In this document: positions 6,148 to 12,489 of the stretch, piece by piece
How positions within the stretch are numbered: position 1 is the first letter of the stretch
How the letters are laid out: each line of letters starts with the position of its first letter
NCBI GenBank assembly: GCA_028275145.1
Contig: JAQCNG010000061.1
Location: 1-12,504, forward strand
DNA from: Halovenus sp.
GTDB lineage: Archaea > Halobacteriota > Halobacteria > Halobacteriales > Haloarculaceae
DNA: 12,504 bases
Reading direction: 5' to 3'
Translations under genes and position numbers: made by a program
The notes under the pieces: generated by a model
Databases searched by the model: none
Seen by the model: the letters and a program-made list of their open reading frames with translations, nothing else
What the model was told of the DNA's origin: nothing

Positions 6148-8118
6148 ATGAGCGAGGAGCCACAACTGGAGGCCAGACTCGAGGCACAGGAGGCGTTCGA
6201 GCCACCAGCCTCCTTTGTCGAACAGGCGAACGTGACAGACGAGTCCATCTACGAGGCGTTCGAGGAGGAGTGGCCGGCGGCCTGGGAGCGGGCGGCCGAC
6301 CTGCTGGACTGGGAGCGCGAGTGGGACCAGACCCTCGACGACAGCGAGGAACCGTTCTACGAGTGGTTCGTCGGGGGCGAACTGAACGCCTGTGCAAACT
6401 GTGTGGACCGGCATCTCGACGAGCGGGGTGACCAACCGGCAATCGAGTGGGTCGGCGAACCCGGCGAGACGCGAACCTACAGTTACAGCGAGCTCCACGA
6501 GGAGGTAAACGCCGCCGCCGCCACACTGCGTGACCTGGGTGTCGAGACGGACGACGTGGTGACGCTGTACATGCCGATGATTCCCGAGTTGCCCATCGTC
6601 ATGCTCGCGTGTGCCCGAATCGGCGCGCCACACTCGGTGGTGTTTGCTGGTTTCTCCGCGAGTGCCCTCGCCGAACGGATGGAGGCGGCCGACTCGGACG
6701 TGCTCGTGACCTGCGACGGCTACTACCGCAGGGGTTCCCCCCTCGACCACCTCTCGAAGGCCCGCGAGGGACTGGACCAGGTCGACGAGGCGACGACAGT
6801 CGTGGTCGAGCGCCTCGGCGAGGACGCCCCCTCGACTGTCGGGTCGGAACACGTATACGGTGACCTGGTCGACCCCCACCGTGGCAGCGAGGTCGAACCG
6901 GTCACGCGGGACGCCGAGGATATGCTCTTTCTGATGTACACCTCGGGGACAACAGGCAAGCCGAAGGGTGTGAAACACACCACCGGGGGGTACCTCTCGT
7001 ACACCGCCTGGACGAGCCACGCGGTGCTCGACATCGAACCAGCCGACACCTACTGGTGTGCGGCGGACATCGGCTGGATCACCGGCCACTCGTACATCGT
7101 CTACGGCCCGCTCGCGCTCGGGACGACCACGGTCATGTACGAGGGGACACCCGACTACCCCGAAAAGGACCGCCTCTGGGAGATCGTCGACGACTACGAT
7201 GTGAATCAGTTGTACACCGCGCCGACGGCAATCCGGTCGTTCATGAAGTGGGGCACAGAACACCCCGACACACACGACCTGTCGAGTCTGCGACTGCTTG
7301 GCACGGTTGGTGAACCAATCAACCCCCGCGCCTGGAAGTGGTACTACAGGCACATCGGCGGGAGCTCCTGTCCGGTTGTCGACACCTGGTGGCAGACCGA
7401 AACCGGCGGGATGATGATCTCGACACTGCCCGGCGTCGGGACGATGAAACCCGGCACCGCGGGACCGCCACTGCCGGGCATCGGCGCGGACGTGGTCGAC
7501 TCGGAGGGCGTCTCGGTTGCGCCGGGTGAGGCCGGCTATCTCGTCGTCGACAGACCCTGGCCGGGGATGTTGCGGACCCTCTACCAGAACGACGAGCGGT
7601 TCCTCGAGGAGTACTGGAACTCGTACTCCGACCCCGAGGACGGGGAGTGGGTGTACAGTCCGGAGGACGGCGCGAAACTCGACGACGACGGCTACATCAC
7701 CGTTCTCGGCCGTGTCGACGACGTGGTCAACGTCTCGGGTCACCGCATCGGGACGATGGAGGTCGAGTCGGCGATTGTCGGTGTCGAGGGCGTCGCCGAG
7801 GCCGCAGTCGTCGGTTCGGACCACCCCGTCAAGGGGGAGGTCATCTACGCCTACGCCATCACCGAGGAGGGGCAACCGGAGACCGAGTCGTTCCGCGAGG
7901 AGATAGTCGAGAGTGTCGAGGACGGCATCGGTTCCTTCGCCCGTCCGGCGGAGGTGGTGTTCACGCCCGAACTCCCGAAGACACGGTCGGGCAAGATTAT
8001 GCGCCGACTCCTCGCGGACATCGCCAACGACGATACACTCGGCAACACCAGCACGCTCCGGAATCCCGACATCGTCACCGACATCCAGCAGGAGGTCCGC
8101 GAGGAGGAAGACAGGTAG
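6148..8118 (+). CDS. acs: Acetyl-CoA synthetase (AMP-forming)
   Basis: This 656-residue cytoplasmic enzyme activates acetate to acetyl-CoA through acetyl-AMP, consuming ATP and CoA. The length matches the family (about 650). Motifs of the adenylate-forming superfamily: the P-loop-like YTSGTTGKPKGV (264-275), WWQTETGG (414-421) with the acetate-pocket tryptophan and catalytic Glu418, the hinge/A8 region GRVDDVVNVSGHRIG, and the C-terminal PKTRSGKIMRR. Lys616 in that last motif is the catalytic lysine whose acetylation controls activity in other species. I prefer ATG 6148 over the GTG at 6142, because a TATA-like element lies 28 nt upstream of the ATG. The gene stands alone, 155 nt after the oxidase operon. 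Propionyl-CoA synthetase is a close relative, but the overall sequence reads as classic Acs. Confidence 0.95.
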   Translation: MSEEPQLEARLEAQEAFEPPASFVEQANVTDESIYEAFEEEWPAAWERAADLLDWEREWDQTLDDSEEPFYEWFVGGELNACANCVDRHLDERGDQPAIEWVGEPGETRTYSYSELHEEVNAAAATLRDLGVETDDVVTLYMPMIPELPIVMLACARIGAPHSVVFAGFSASALAERMEAADSDVLVTCDGYYRRGSPLDHLSKAREGLDQVDEATTVVVERLGEDAPSTVGSEHVYGDLVDPHRGSEVEPVTRDAEDMLFLMYTSGTTGKPKGVKHTTGGYLSYTAWTSHAVLDIEPADTYWCAADIGWITGHSYIVYGPLALGTTTVMYEGTPDYPEKDRLWEIVDDYDVNQLYTAPTAIRSFMKWGTEHPDTHDLSSLRLLGTVGEPINPRAWKWYYRHIGGSSCPVVDTWWQTETGGMMISTLPGVGTMKPGTAGPPLPGIGADVVDSEGVSVAPGEAGYLVVDRPWPGMLRTLYQNDERFLEEYWNSYSDPEDGEWVYSPEDGAKLDDDGYITVLGRVDDVVNVSGHRIGTMEVESAIVGVEGVAEAAVVGSDHPVKGEVIYAYAITEEGQPETESFREEIVESVEDGIGSFARPAEVVFTPELPKTRSGKIMRRLLADIANDDTLGNTSTLRNPDIVTDIQQEVREEEDR

Positions 8119-8284
8119 GTGCTCCTCGATCCACAGGAGGCTCGCGCGGAGGATGTCATCCTGTCGGGCGGGCGTCCCGGCACCTGAGGACAGCGCAGGG
8201 GTCGACGCGATGCTCAGATTCGACAGCACCCGGAGCGTTCCGCGACTGCGCGACGGCGTGTTCGTCGTCGACTGACCACCCGAA
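8119..8284 (+). other. Intergenic segment with coding-like fragments, possibly a relic
   Basis: This 166-nt gap lies between acs and the convergent sepF gene. Two frames look weakly coding. The frame following directly on the acs stop reads about 22 codons (L-L-D-P-Q-E-A-R-A-E-D-V-I-L) before TGA. A second frame holds a 40-codon ORF (ATG 8153 to TGA 8275) ending R-L-R-D-G-V-F-V-V-D. The two could be parts of one decayed gene, or simply GC-rich background. The ATG at 8153 is directly abutted by GGAGG, too close for a normal ribosome site. I recognise no family. Confidence 0.2.
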
Positions 8285-8644
8285 TCACTCGCCGAGTCGC
8301 TCGCGACTGATGCGGACGCCGGTCGGTGCGATGATGATCTGGTCGTCGTTTTTCTGTGCGATATCGCCGTCCACCTCGTTGACCACCTGCTGGAGTTCGT
8401 CGATGATGTGCTCCATCGTCCTGTCCTGTGTGCTGTGTCGGGTCACATCCGCGAGGACGATGTCGCCGTCGTAGACAGCATCCTTTATATCGATGACGTC
8501 GGTTTTCTCGCCGATGCGTGCGATGTGGATGTTCGTCCCCGCGGCGGCGTTCTCCATCGGCATTCCGTCTGCCGAGAGTTCGACGTAGTCCTCTTTGCGC
8601 CGGGTTCCTTCGTTGTCGCCAAGTATCGTGTCCATCAGGCCCAT
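8285..8644 (-). CDS. sepF: Cell division protein SepF (archaeal type)
   Basis: This 119-residue protein anchors FtsZ filaments to the membrane during division. The N-terminal MGLMDTILG can form the membrane-binding amphipathic helix. A variable linker follows (about 10-38), then the SepF core (about 39-119) with IHIARIGEKTDVIDIKDAVYDGDIV split over its first strands, the helix T-M-E-H-I-I-D-E-L-Q-Q-V-V-N-E, and the closing strand D-Q-I-I-I-A-P-T-G-V-R-I. Length and motifs match haloarchaeal SepF, which works with FtsZ1. The start at 8644 has a TATA-like element about 28 nt upstream and no ribosome site, so it is probably leaderless. It is monocistronic here, convergent with acs and divergent from the tRNA-Pro gene. 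Confidence 0.93.
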   Translation of the reverse strand: MGLMDTILGDNEGTRRKEDYVELSADGMPMENAAAGTNIHIARIGEKTDVIDIKDAVYDGDIVLADVTRHSTQDRTMEHIIDELQQVVNEVDGDIAQKNDDQIIIAPTGVRISRERLGE

Positions 8645-8666
8645 ACTTGTTCCCCGACCCGCGGGT

Positions 8667-8678
8667 GTTTAGGTTTTA
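8667..8678 (-). promoter_or_regulatory. TATA-like element of sepF
   Basis: Read on the minus strand the sequence is TAAAACCTAAAC, centred about 28 nt upstream of the sepF start codon. It is the only AT-rich stretch in the sepF upstream region. Confidence 0.45.
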
Positions 8679-8723
8679 CGTCGGACGCGGTTCACGGCGG
8701 TCCTCGGTCGAACCGCAACGAAA

Positions 8724-8731
8724 CGCTTAGG
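8724..8731 (+). promoter_or_regulatory. TATA-like element of the tRNA-Pro gene
   Basis: CGCTTAGG is centred about 30 nt before the first base of the mature tRNA, consistent with a start a few bases upstream and a short 5' leader removed by RNase P. Confidence 0.4.
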
Positions 8732-8757
8732 CCGTTCACCTGCTCATTGGTACACAT

Positions 8758-8830
8758 GGGACCGTAGGGTAGCTTGGTATCCTCCGGGCCTTGGGTGCCC
8801 GCAACCGCGGTTCAAATCCGCGCGGTCCCA
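8758..8830 (+). tRNA. tRNA-Pro (anticodon UGG)
   Basis: The 73-nt sequence folds fully as a tRNA. Acceptor stem GGGACCG (8758-8764) pairs with CGGTCCC (8823-8829), and the discriminator is A 8830. The D arm contains GGTA after the AGCTT loop start. Anticodon stem CGGGC/GCCCG (8785-8789, 8797-8801) closes the loop CTTGGGT, giving anticodon TGG at 8792-8794, which reads CCA and other proline codons. T stem CGCGG/CCGCG closes the loop TTCAAAT. There is no intron, and CCA is not encoded (the next bases are TCC), so it must be added after transcription. Confidence 0.95.
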
Positions 8831-8832
8831 TC

Positions 8833-8859
8833 CTGTCGCGAACACCCCGTGAGCGACAG
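8833..8859 (+). other. Stem-loop just 3' of tRNA-Pro
   Basis: CTGTCGC (8833-8839) pairs perfectly with GCGACAG (8853-8859) around a 13-nt loop, starting 2 nt after the tRNA end. It would lie in the 3' trailer of the precursor and could mark processing or termination. No T-run follows. Confidence 0.4.
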
Positions 8860-8874
8860 ATACACCACCGGGGA

Positions 8875-8893
8875 TTTGTGCCCAATACACAAA
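8875..8893. promoter_or_regulatory. Inverted repeat TTTGTG-N7-CACAAA
   Basis: Perfect 6-bp arms (8875-8880, 8888-8893) flank a 7-nt spacer. The repeat lies between tRNA-Pro and the small disrupted gene, 64 nt before its ATG. It could be an operator for that gene or part of the tRNA transcript end. Arm and spacer lengths equal those of the repeat at 3257-3275, but the sequence differs. Confidence 0.3.
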
Positions 8894-8957
8894 GAGCCGT
8901 GTCGTCCGGGCGCGGGCAGCCGAAAACGTCGCGGAGACGCCACAGATCCGGTACCGC

Positions 8958-9222
8958 ATGGACCCGACAGAGCAGTTCGAGATTGTCGAGTCCGTCGAGA
9001 GCGCGGACCTCGAGGTGGTCGGCTTCTACCCACTCACACCCGACCGGGCCAACAGCGCCGAGTGAGACCGACCGTGACCGGGCGACCTGGCCGGACCACT
9101 CCTACGTTATCCGTGTGCTCGATGGGTCCCCGTTCGTCGGGTCCTGGCGCTACCGGGACGAGCGTGACCGGTTCGAACAGGAGACGGTGTCCGTTCGGGA
9201 GACGACACCGGCCTCCTCGTGA
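8958..9222 (+). pseudogene. Small acidic protein gene, apparently frameshifted
   Basis: Two coding-like pieces lie end to end in different frames. The first, from ATG 8958, reads MDPTEQFEIVESVESADLEV and continues to R-A-N-S-A-E, ending at TGA 9063-9065 after 35 codons. The second, in another frame from about 9061 to TGA 9220-9222, reads D-H-S-Y-V-I-R-V-L-D-G-S-P-F-V-G-S-W-R-Y-R-D-E and continues acidic to P-A-S-S. It has no ATG of its own. Joined by a one- or two-base shift near 9045-9062, they would make one protein of about 88 residues with haloarchaeal composition. The frame of the second piece can be read back into the tRNA, but its residues there are Arg/Ser-rich and not protein-like. 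I recognise no family. A recent mutation, a sequencing error or programmed frameshifting are all possible. Bases 9223-9297 up to the convergent E1-like gene hold nothing I can identify. Confidence 0.45.
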
Positions 9223-9297
9223 GCGCAACCGGCCGTGACCGATGCACCCGAGTAGCGGGTCGGCAGTCCAGACAGGTACGATTCACCTGGTCGACGG

Positions 9298-10152
9298 TCA
9301 GTCGCCGACTTCGACCCCGGGCTCCTCGGCCCCGGCATCGATTGCACAGGTCGCCGAGTAGTCCACATCGTGGACGGACTCGATTGCCGGGTCCTGACCA
9401 CAGACGGGGCAGTCGTCCTGTTTTGGAATCTCGACGCGGTCGAACTCCATCTCGAGGGCATCGAAAAACAGCATCGACCCGTCGAGAGACTCGCCGGCTT
9501 CGATAACGTGTTTCACCGTCTCGGTCGCCTGGAGACTCCCGACTGTGCCGGGGAGCACACCGAGGACACCCGCAGTGGCGCAGTTCGGGACCATCCCCGC
9601 CGGTGGTGCCTCGGGAAAGAGACACCGGTAACAGGGCGAGTCGTCGTCACCGGCGAAGGTGGTCACCTGCCCCTCGAACTTGAAAATAGAGCCGTGTGAG
9701 AACGGGATACCGGCGAGCGTACAGGCGTCGTTGACCAGGTACCGCGTCGCGAAGTTGTCGGTTCCGTCGACGACAAAATCGTACTCCGAGATCAGGTCGT
9801 CGATGTTGTCCTCGTCGACCCGTGTTTCGTGTCTGTTCACGTCGATGTCGGGGTTGAGATTCGCCACGAACTCCGCGGCGGAGTCCACCTTCTTCCGGCC
9901 GACATCGTCGTCCCCGTGGAGTATCTGCCGCTGAAGATTCGAGAGTTCGACGACGTCGTCGTCGGCGATGCCGAGCGTGCCGACACCCGCGGCCGCGAGA
10001 TACTGGATGACGGGGGAGCCGAGCCCACCCGCCCCGAGAACGAGAATCTCCGTATCGAGCAGTGACCTCTGTCCCTCCGGACCGACGTTGTCCATTCTGA
10101 TGTGTCGCGAGTATCTGTCGAGCTGTGTCGCGTCGAGGTCGAGACCACTCAT
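9298..10152 (-). CDS. ubaA: E1-like ubiquitin-activating enzyme UbaA (MoeB/ThiF/HesA family)
   Basis: This 284-residue enzyme should adenylate the C-terminal glycine of small archaeal modifier proteins (SAMPs), which serve in protein conjugation, tRNA thiolation and molybdopterin synthesis. Evidence: the nucleotide-binding GAGGLGS (about 40-46) of the Rossmann fold, N-L-Q-R-Q (72-76) with the catalytic arginine, D-G-T-D-N (129-133), and the zinc site formed by Cys174/Cys177 and Cys248/Cys251. The catalytic cysteine is probably Cys191 in VPNCATAG. There is no C-terminal rhodanese domain, so sulfur relay would need a partner. The acidic tail after residue 265 is slightly longer than I expect. 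ATG 10152 has TTATAC (minus strand) centred 25 nt upstream and no ribosome site, so it is probably leaderless. Haloarchaea usually carry one such gene for all these roles. A ThiF-only role is less likely. Confidence 0.9.
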   Translation of the reverse strand: MSGLDLDATQLDRYSRHIRMDNVGPEGQRSLLDTEILVLGAGGLGSPVIQYLAAAGVGTLGIADDDVVELSNLQRQILHGDDDVGRKKVDSAAEFVANLNPDIDVNRHETRVDEDNIDDLISEYDFVVDGTDNFATRYLVNDACTLAGIPFSHGSIFKFEGQVTTFAGDDDSPCYRCLFPEAPPAGMVPNCATAGVLGVLPGTVGSLQATETVKHVIEAGESLDGSMLFFDALEMEFDRVEIPKQDDCPVCGQDPAIESVHDVDYSATCAIDAGAEEPGVEVGD

Positions 10153-10155
10153 ACG

Positions 10156-10181
10156 TATAAAAGGAGTCTTTGCTGTATAAC
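10156..10181. promoter_or_regulatory. Divergent TATA motifs: ubaA (-) and a plus-strand transcript (+)
   Basis: On the minus strand TTATAC (10175-10180) sits 25 nt before the ubaA ATG and is its likely TATA box. On the plus strand TATAAAAGG (10156-10164) is a near-ideal archaeal TATA box that would start transcription near 10186. TATAAC (10176-10181) would start near 10204, where the first hairpin of the following array begins. No plus-strand protein gene follows, which points to an RNA product. Confidence 0.45.
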
Positions 10182-10185
10182 ACCG

Positions 10186-10530
10186 ACGCTCCGGAGAAAT
10201 ACTGCCGTTACCGCCGGAGTGAGACTCTACGGCTCTCTAGGGTGGGTCACGCGCCGGGGTGTTGGATGCTCCCCGCACTCCCATCGCTGGCCGGTGTCAC
10301 ACGCGCCATCGGTGCGTGGTGTCGGTCGACAGTCCGGCCGTGAACTCACCTCGAGGTCAAGTGGTTCGAGAGAGTTCGTCTCTCGTCAGCTGCTCGCGGG
10401 CATCGCCCGCTCGCAGGTTCGTTGGACCTTGTCCAACGTTCATCACGGAGGAGTCCCTCTTCCAAACGACCCCGGGGCAGTCGTCCTGTACCGCCTGTAC
10501 AAGTATCGCCTGCTGGGACAGTGGTCCTGC
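10186..10530 (+). ncRNA. Candidate structured RNA: array of tandem hairpins
   Basis: This gap between ubaA and the permease holds no convincing coding frame but many stems. GCCGT/ACGGC (10204-10233) encloses GGAGT-GAG-ACTCT (10216-10228). GGCCGG/CCGGCC plus TGTC/GACA (10289-10339) encloses an 8-bp stem with loop ATC (10300-10318). CGGGG/CCCCG lies at 10255-10275. CGAGAGA/TCTCTCG (10367-10385) has a 5-nt loop. GCGGGC-ATC-GCCCGC lies at 10396-10410, CGTTGGAC-CTT-GTCCAACG at 10420-10438 and GGAGGAG-TCC-CTCTTCC at 10447-10463. Weaker stems lie at 10487-10501 and 10516-10527. Several stems contain G.T pairs that are stable only in a plus-strand RNA. The conserved cores of SRP RNA and RNase P RNA are absent. 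Ends are approximate and no T-rich terminator is visible. Alternatives are a decayed mobile element or a 3' untranslated region of the permease transcript. Confidence 0.4.
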
Positions 10531-10537
10531 CCGAGCG

Positions 10538-11518
10538 CTACCGTACCGACGAGGTCGGCTCGTCGGAACTCTGCTGGCCACCGCGGCCGGAGTTTCGGAC
10601 CGTCGCGGCGATGCTTCTGCTCCCGATGAGGAGAAAGCCGCTCAGCACAACGGCGAACCCAACGAGCGTCACCGCCGAGAGCGCCTCTCCGAGCAACAGC
10701 CACCCCCCGAGTGTCGAAACAATCGGGATGAGGTAGAACACCAGATTCGCACGGGTCGCGCCGGCCGTGTCGATCAGCGCGAAGTAGGCGAGATAGGCGA
10801 CTGCGCCCGAGAACACGCCGACGTAGACGAGCGCGGCGACTGCTGTCGGCGTGACAGAGACACTGGCGACGGACTCGCCCGCGCCCAGACTCAGCAGATG
10901 CGAGAGAACGGCGGCGAGCGGGACCCCCCAGACCGTTCGGGCCGTGCTCGAAAGCGTCGTATCGGCCCACCTGATGGCGACGGCACCGAACGCGCTCGCA
11001 ACTGCCCCGGCAGACAGGATGGCAATCCCGGACGCACTAACGCCCCCACCGGACGGGTTCGCGACGAGAACGACACCGGCGAGACCAAGCGCCATACCGA
11101 CCCCGGCCCGGACGGAGAACCGCTCGTCCGTGAGCAACACAGCGGCAAAGACCGGCGTCAGTATCGGGTTCAGACTGAACACGATGGCGGCCACGCCGCT
11201 CGTGGTGTACTGCTGGCCGACGAACAGGAACACGTTCGTGAAGCCGATGACGAGCAGGCCCGTGGCGGCGATTCCGACCACGTCGCCAACTGTTCGGGGC
11301 CTGAGGTCGCTCCGGGACATCGACACGGCGGCGTACGAGGCGAGTACGACCGCACCGATATCGAACCGAATCGCGACGAACAACAGTGGGGGCAGGTACG
11401 CGAGCCCGGCTTTCGCCGCGACGAAGGTGCCACCGAACAACACGGCGGCGGTCAGGAACAGCGCCAGCGTTCGCTGAACACCCACTCTATCGGCCCTCGC
11501 GGCGATATCGGCGGTCAC
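10538..11518 (-). CDS. DMT-superfamily permease, EamA family
   Basis: This 326-residue membrane protein has ten predicted helices in two EamA repeats (about 17-154 and 164-298), the layout of drug/metabolite exporters such as RhaT/YdcZ-type carriers. Family marks include A-A-V-L-F-G-G-T-F-V-A-A-K in helix 1, N-P-I-L-T-P-V-F-A-A-V-L-L near the end of the first repeat, and N-L-V-F-Y-L-I-P-I-V-S near the end of the second. The C-terminus after residue 300 is hydrophilic (Ser/Gln/Arg/Asp). The longest start is GTG 11518, since an in-frame stop lies upstream at about 11543; AGGA about 10 nt before it may be a weak ribosome site. A later GTG 11 codons in (codon 12, just before the first helix) is also possible. 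Substrate is unknown; amino acids, nucleosides or drugs are all exported by relatives. The divergent neighbour encodes a regulator that may control it. Confidence 0.88.
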   Translation of the reverse strand: MTADIAARADRVGVQRTLALFLTAAVLFGGTFVAAKAGLAYLPPLLFVAIRFDIGAVVLASYAAVSMSRSDLRPRTVGDVVGIAATGLLVIGFTNVFLFVGQQYTTSGVAAIVFSLNPILTPVFAAVLLTDERFSVRAGVGMALGLAGVVLVANPSGGGVSASGIAILSAGAVASAFGAVAIRWADTTLSSTARTVWGVPLAAVLSHLLSLGAGESVASVSVTPTAVAALVYVGVFSGAVAYLAYFALIDTAGATRANLVFYLIPIVSTLGGWLLLGEALSAVTLVGFAVVLSGFLLIGSRSIAATVRNSGRGGQQSSDEPTSSVR

Positions 11519-11568
11519 TCGTGGTCCTGCGGAACGGGAGTATCACAGTACAATGTAGGGGCCGAACC

Positions 11569-11594
11569 CTGATAAAGAAATTTATAAAAAATTG
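11569..11594. promoter_or_regulatory. AT-rich island with TATA elements, likely permease promoter
   Basis: This run is strikingly AT-rich for the window and contains TTTATAAA. On the minus strand it would start transcription around 11550, giving the permease a short 5' leader of 30-40 nt. Plus-strand firing is also possible but would need a longer leader to reach the regulator. Confidence 0.45.
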
Positions 11595-11661
11595 CACGAC
11601 TGCCAACACCGGCACCCGGCGTACGGCCTGCAGGGGCTGAAATCTTTGCACGGTACGAAGC

Positions 11662-11668
11662 GGTTATC
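11662..11668 (+). promoter_or_regulatory. TATA-like element of the HTH regulator gene
   Basis: GGTTATC is centred about 27 nt before ATG 11692. There is no ribosome site before the ATG, so a leaderless message is likely. The element is weak compared with the AT-rich island further upstream. Confidence 0.35.
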
Positions 11669-11691
11669 CCCGACGCAGTCGTTGTATCAGT

Positions 11692-12489
11692 ATGGATGCC
11701 GCACTGTCAGAGCTCGAGTTTCTCGCCCGGTCGGAGAACAGAGTTCGGGTGTTACAACTGCTCGCAGCGGAGTCTCACACGCGTGGTGAGTTGGGTGAGA
11801 AGACAGGTGCCTCACAGGCGACGCTCGGACGGATTCTCGAGGATTTCCGTGCCCGGTCGTGGGTCCGCCGGGAGGCCGACGGGTACGTCGCAACCGCAAC
11901 CGGGCAGTTACTCGCCGAGGGGCTGGCTGAGTTGCTCACGACGGTCGAGACCGAGCGAAAGTTCCGGGACATCGTGCCGTATCTGCCGACCTCCGCACAG
12001 GGGTTCGACCTCACCCAGTTTGCCGATGCGACGGTCACGGTGCCGACCCAGACGAGGCCAACTGCCCCGCTACAGCGCGTACTCGAACGGATGCGGAGTG
12101 CCGAGACACTCAGAGCCGTCTCACACACGCTCAACGAGCGGAGTCTGTCCGTTATCACAGACCGGGTTACCGCCGGCGAACAGCGTTTCGAGGGGGTGTT
12201 CACGGAGGCCGCAATCGAGACGCTGGCAGCCGACGAGACGTCGTGGGCCGCGCTGACCGACCTCGCTGCCAGTGACAGCGCACAGCTGTGGGTCCAGAGC
12301 GCCGACGTGCCGCTGGCCGCGACAGTCAGTGACGGGACAGTCACACTCCTGGTTCGCGACGACGACGGACTCGTCCAGGCGGCACTCGAAACAGAACGGC
12401 CGGCTGTCCGGGAGTGGGTGACCGACACGGTTGCCCGATACAGGGAGACGGCCACCCCGTTCACCCCAGCGTCGTACCTCGCAGACTGA
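11692..12489 (+). CDS. Winged helix-turn-helix transcriptional regulator (FilR1/HVO_A0261-like)
   Basis: This 265-residue protein has an N-terminal winged helix (about 8-70): T-R-G-E-L-G-E-K-T-G-A-S-Q-A-T-L-G-R-I-L is the helix-turn-helix, and the following R-R-E-A-D-G-Y-V-A-T is the wing. A linker helix rich in Glu and Leu follows (72-95), then a C-terminal region (about 125-255) like the middle/ligand domain of FilR1-type archaeal regulators (DUF1724), ending with the tail T-P-A-S-Y-L-A-D. Haloarchaeal genomes carry many paralogues of this layout, and for most the signal and targets are unknown. It is divergent from the EamA permease with a 173-nt shared upstream region, so control of the permease and of itself is plausible. 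Fifteen bases follow its stop before the window ends. Confidence 0.85.
   Translation: MDAALSELEFLARSENRVRVLQLLAAESHTRGELGEKTGASQATLGRILEDFRARSWVRREADGYVATATGQLLAEGLAELLTTVETERKFRDIVPYLPTSAQGFDLTQFADATVTVPTQTRPTAPLQRVLERMRSAETLRAVSHTLNERSLSVITDRVTAGEQRFEGVFTEAAIETLAADETSWAALTDLAASDSAQLWVQSADVPLAATVSDGTVTLLVRDDDGLVQAALETERPAVREWVTDTVARYRETATPFTPASYLAD

Noticed and set aside
5869..8229. 786-codon open frame on the minus strand opposite acs
   Set aside because: It lies antisense to an unmistakable acetyl-CoA synthetase and has no recognisable motif. It also crosses the end of cbaE and the promoter region.
8758..8830. tRNA-Pro as an integration site with an adjacent mobile element
   Set aside because: I saw no second copy of the tRNA 3' end, no integrase and no transposase in the window.
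8791..9060. A single ORF starting inside the tRNA and running to 9222
   Set aside because: The start lies in the tRNA anticodon loop and the first two thirds are Arg/Ser-rich. Only the last part appears coding.
10186..10530. Identity as SRP RNA, RNase P RNA or a tRNA
   Set aside because: I looked for the SRP helix-8 core (GGAAGG...AGCAG), the RNase P GAGGAAAGTCC and ACAGAA motifs, and a tRNA cloverleaf with TTCRA loop on both strands, and found none.
10357..10581. 74-codon minus-strand frame in the hairpin region
   Set aside because: Its composition is not haloarchaeal (few acidic residues), and it overlaps the permease end and the hairpin array. No domain is recognisable.
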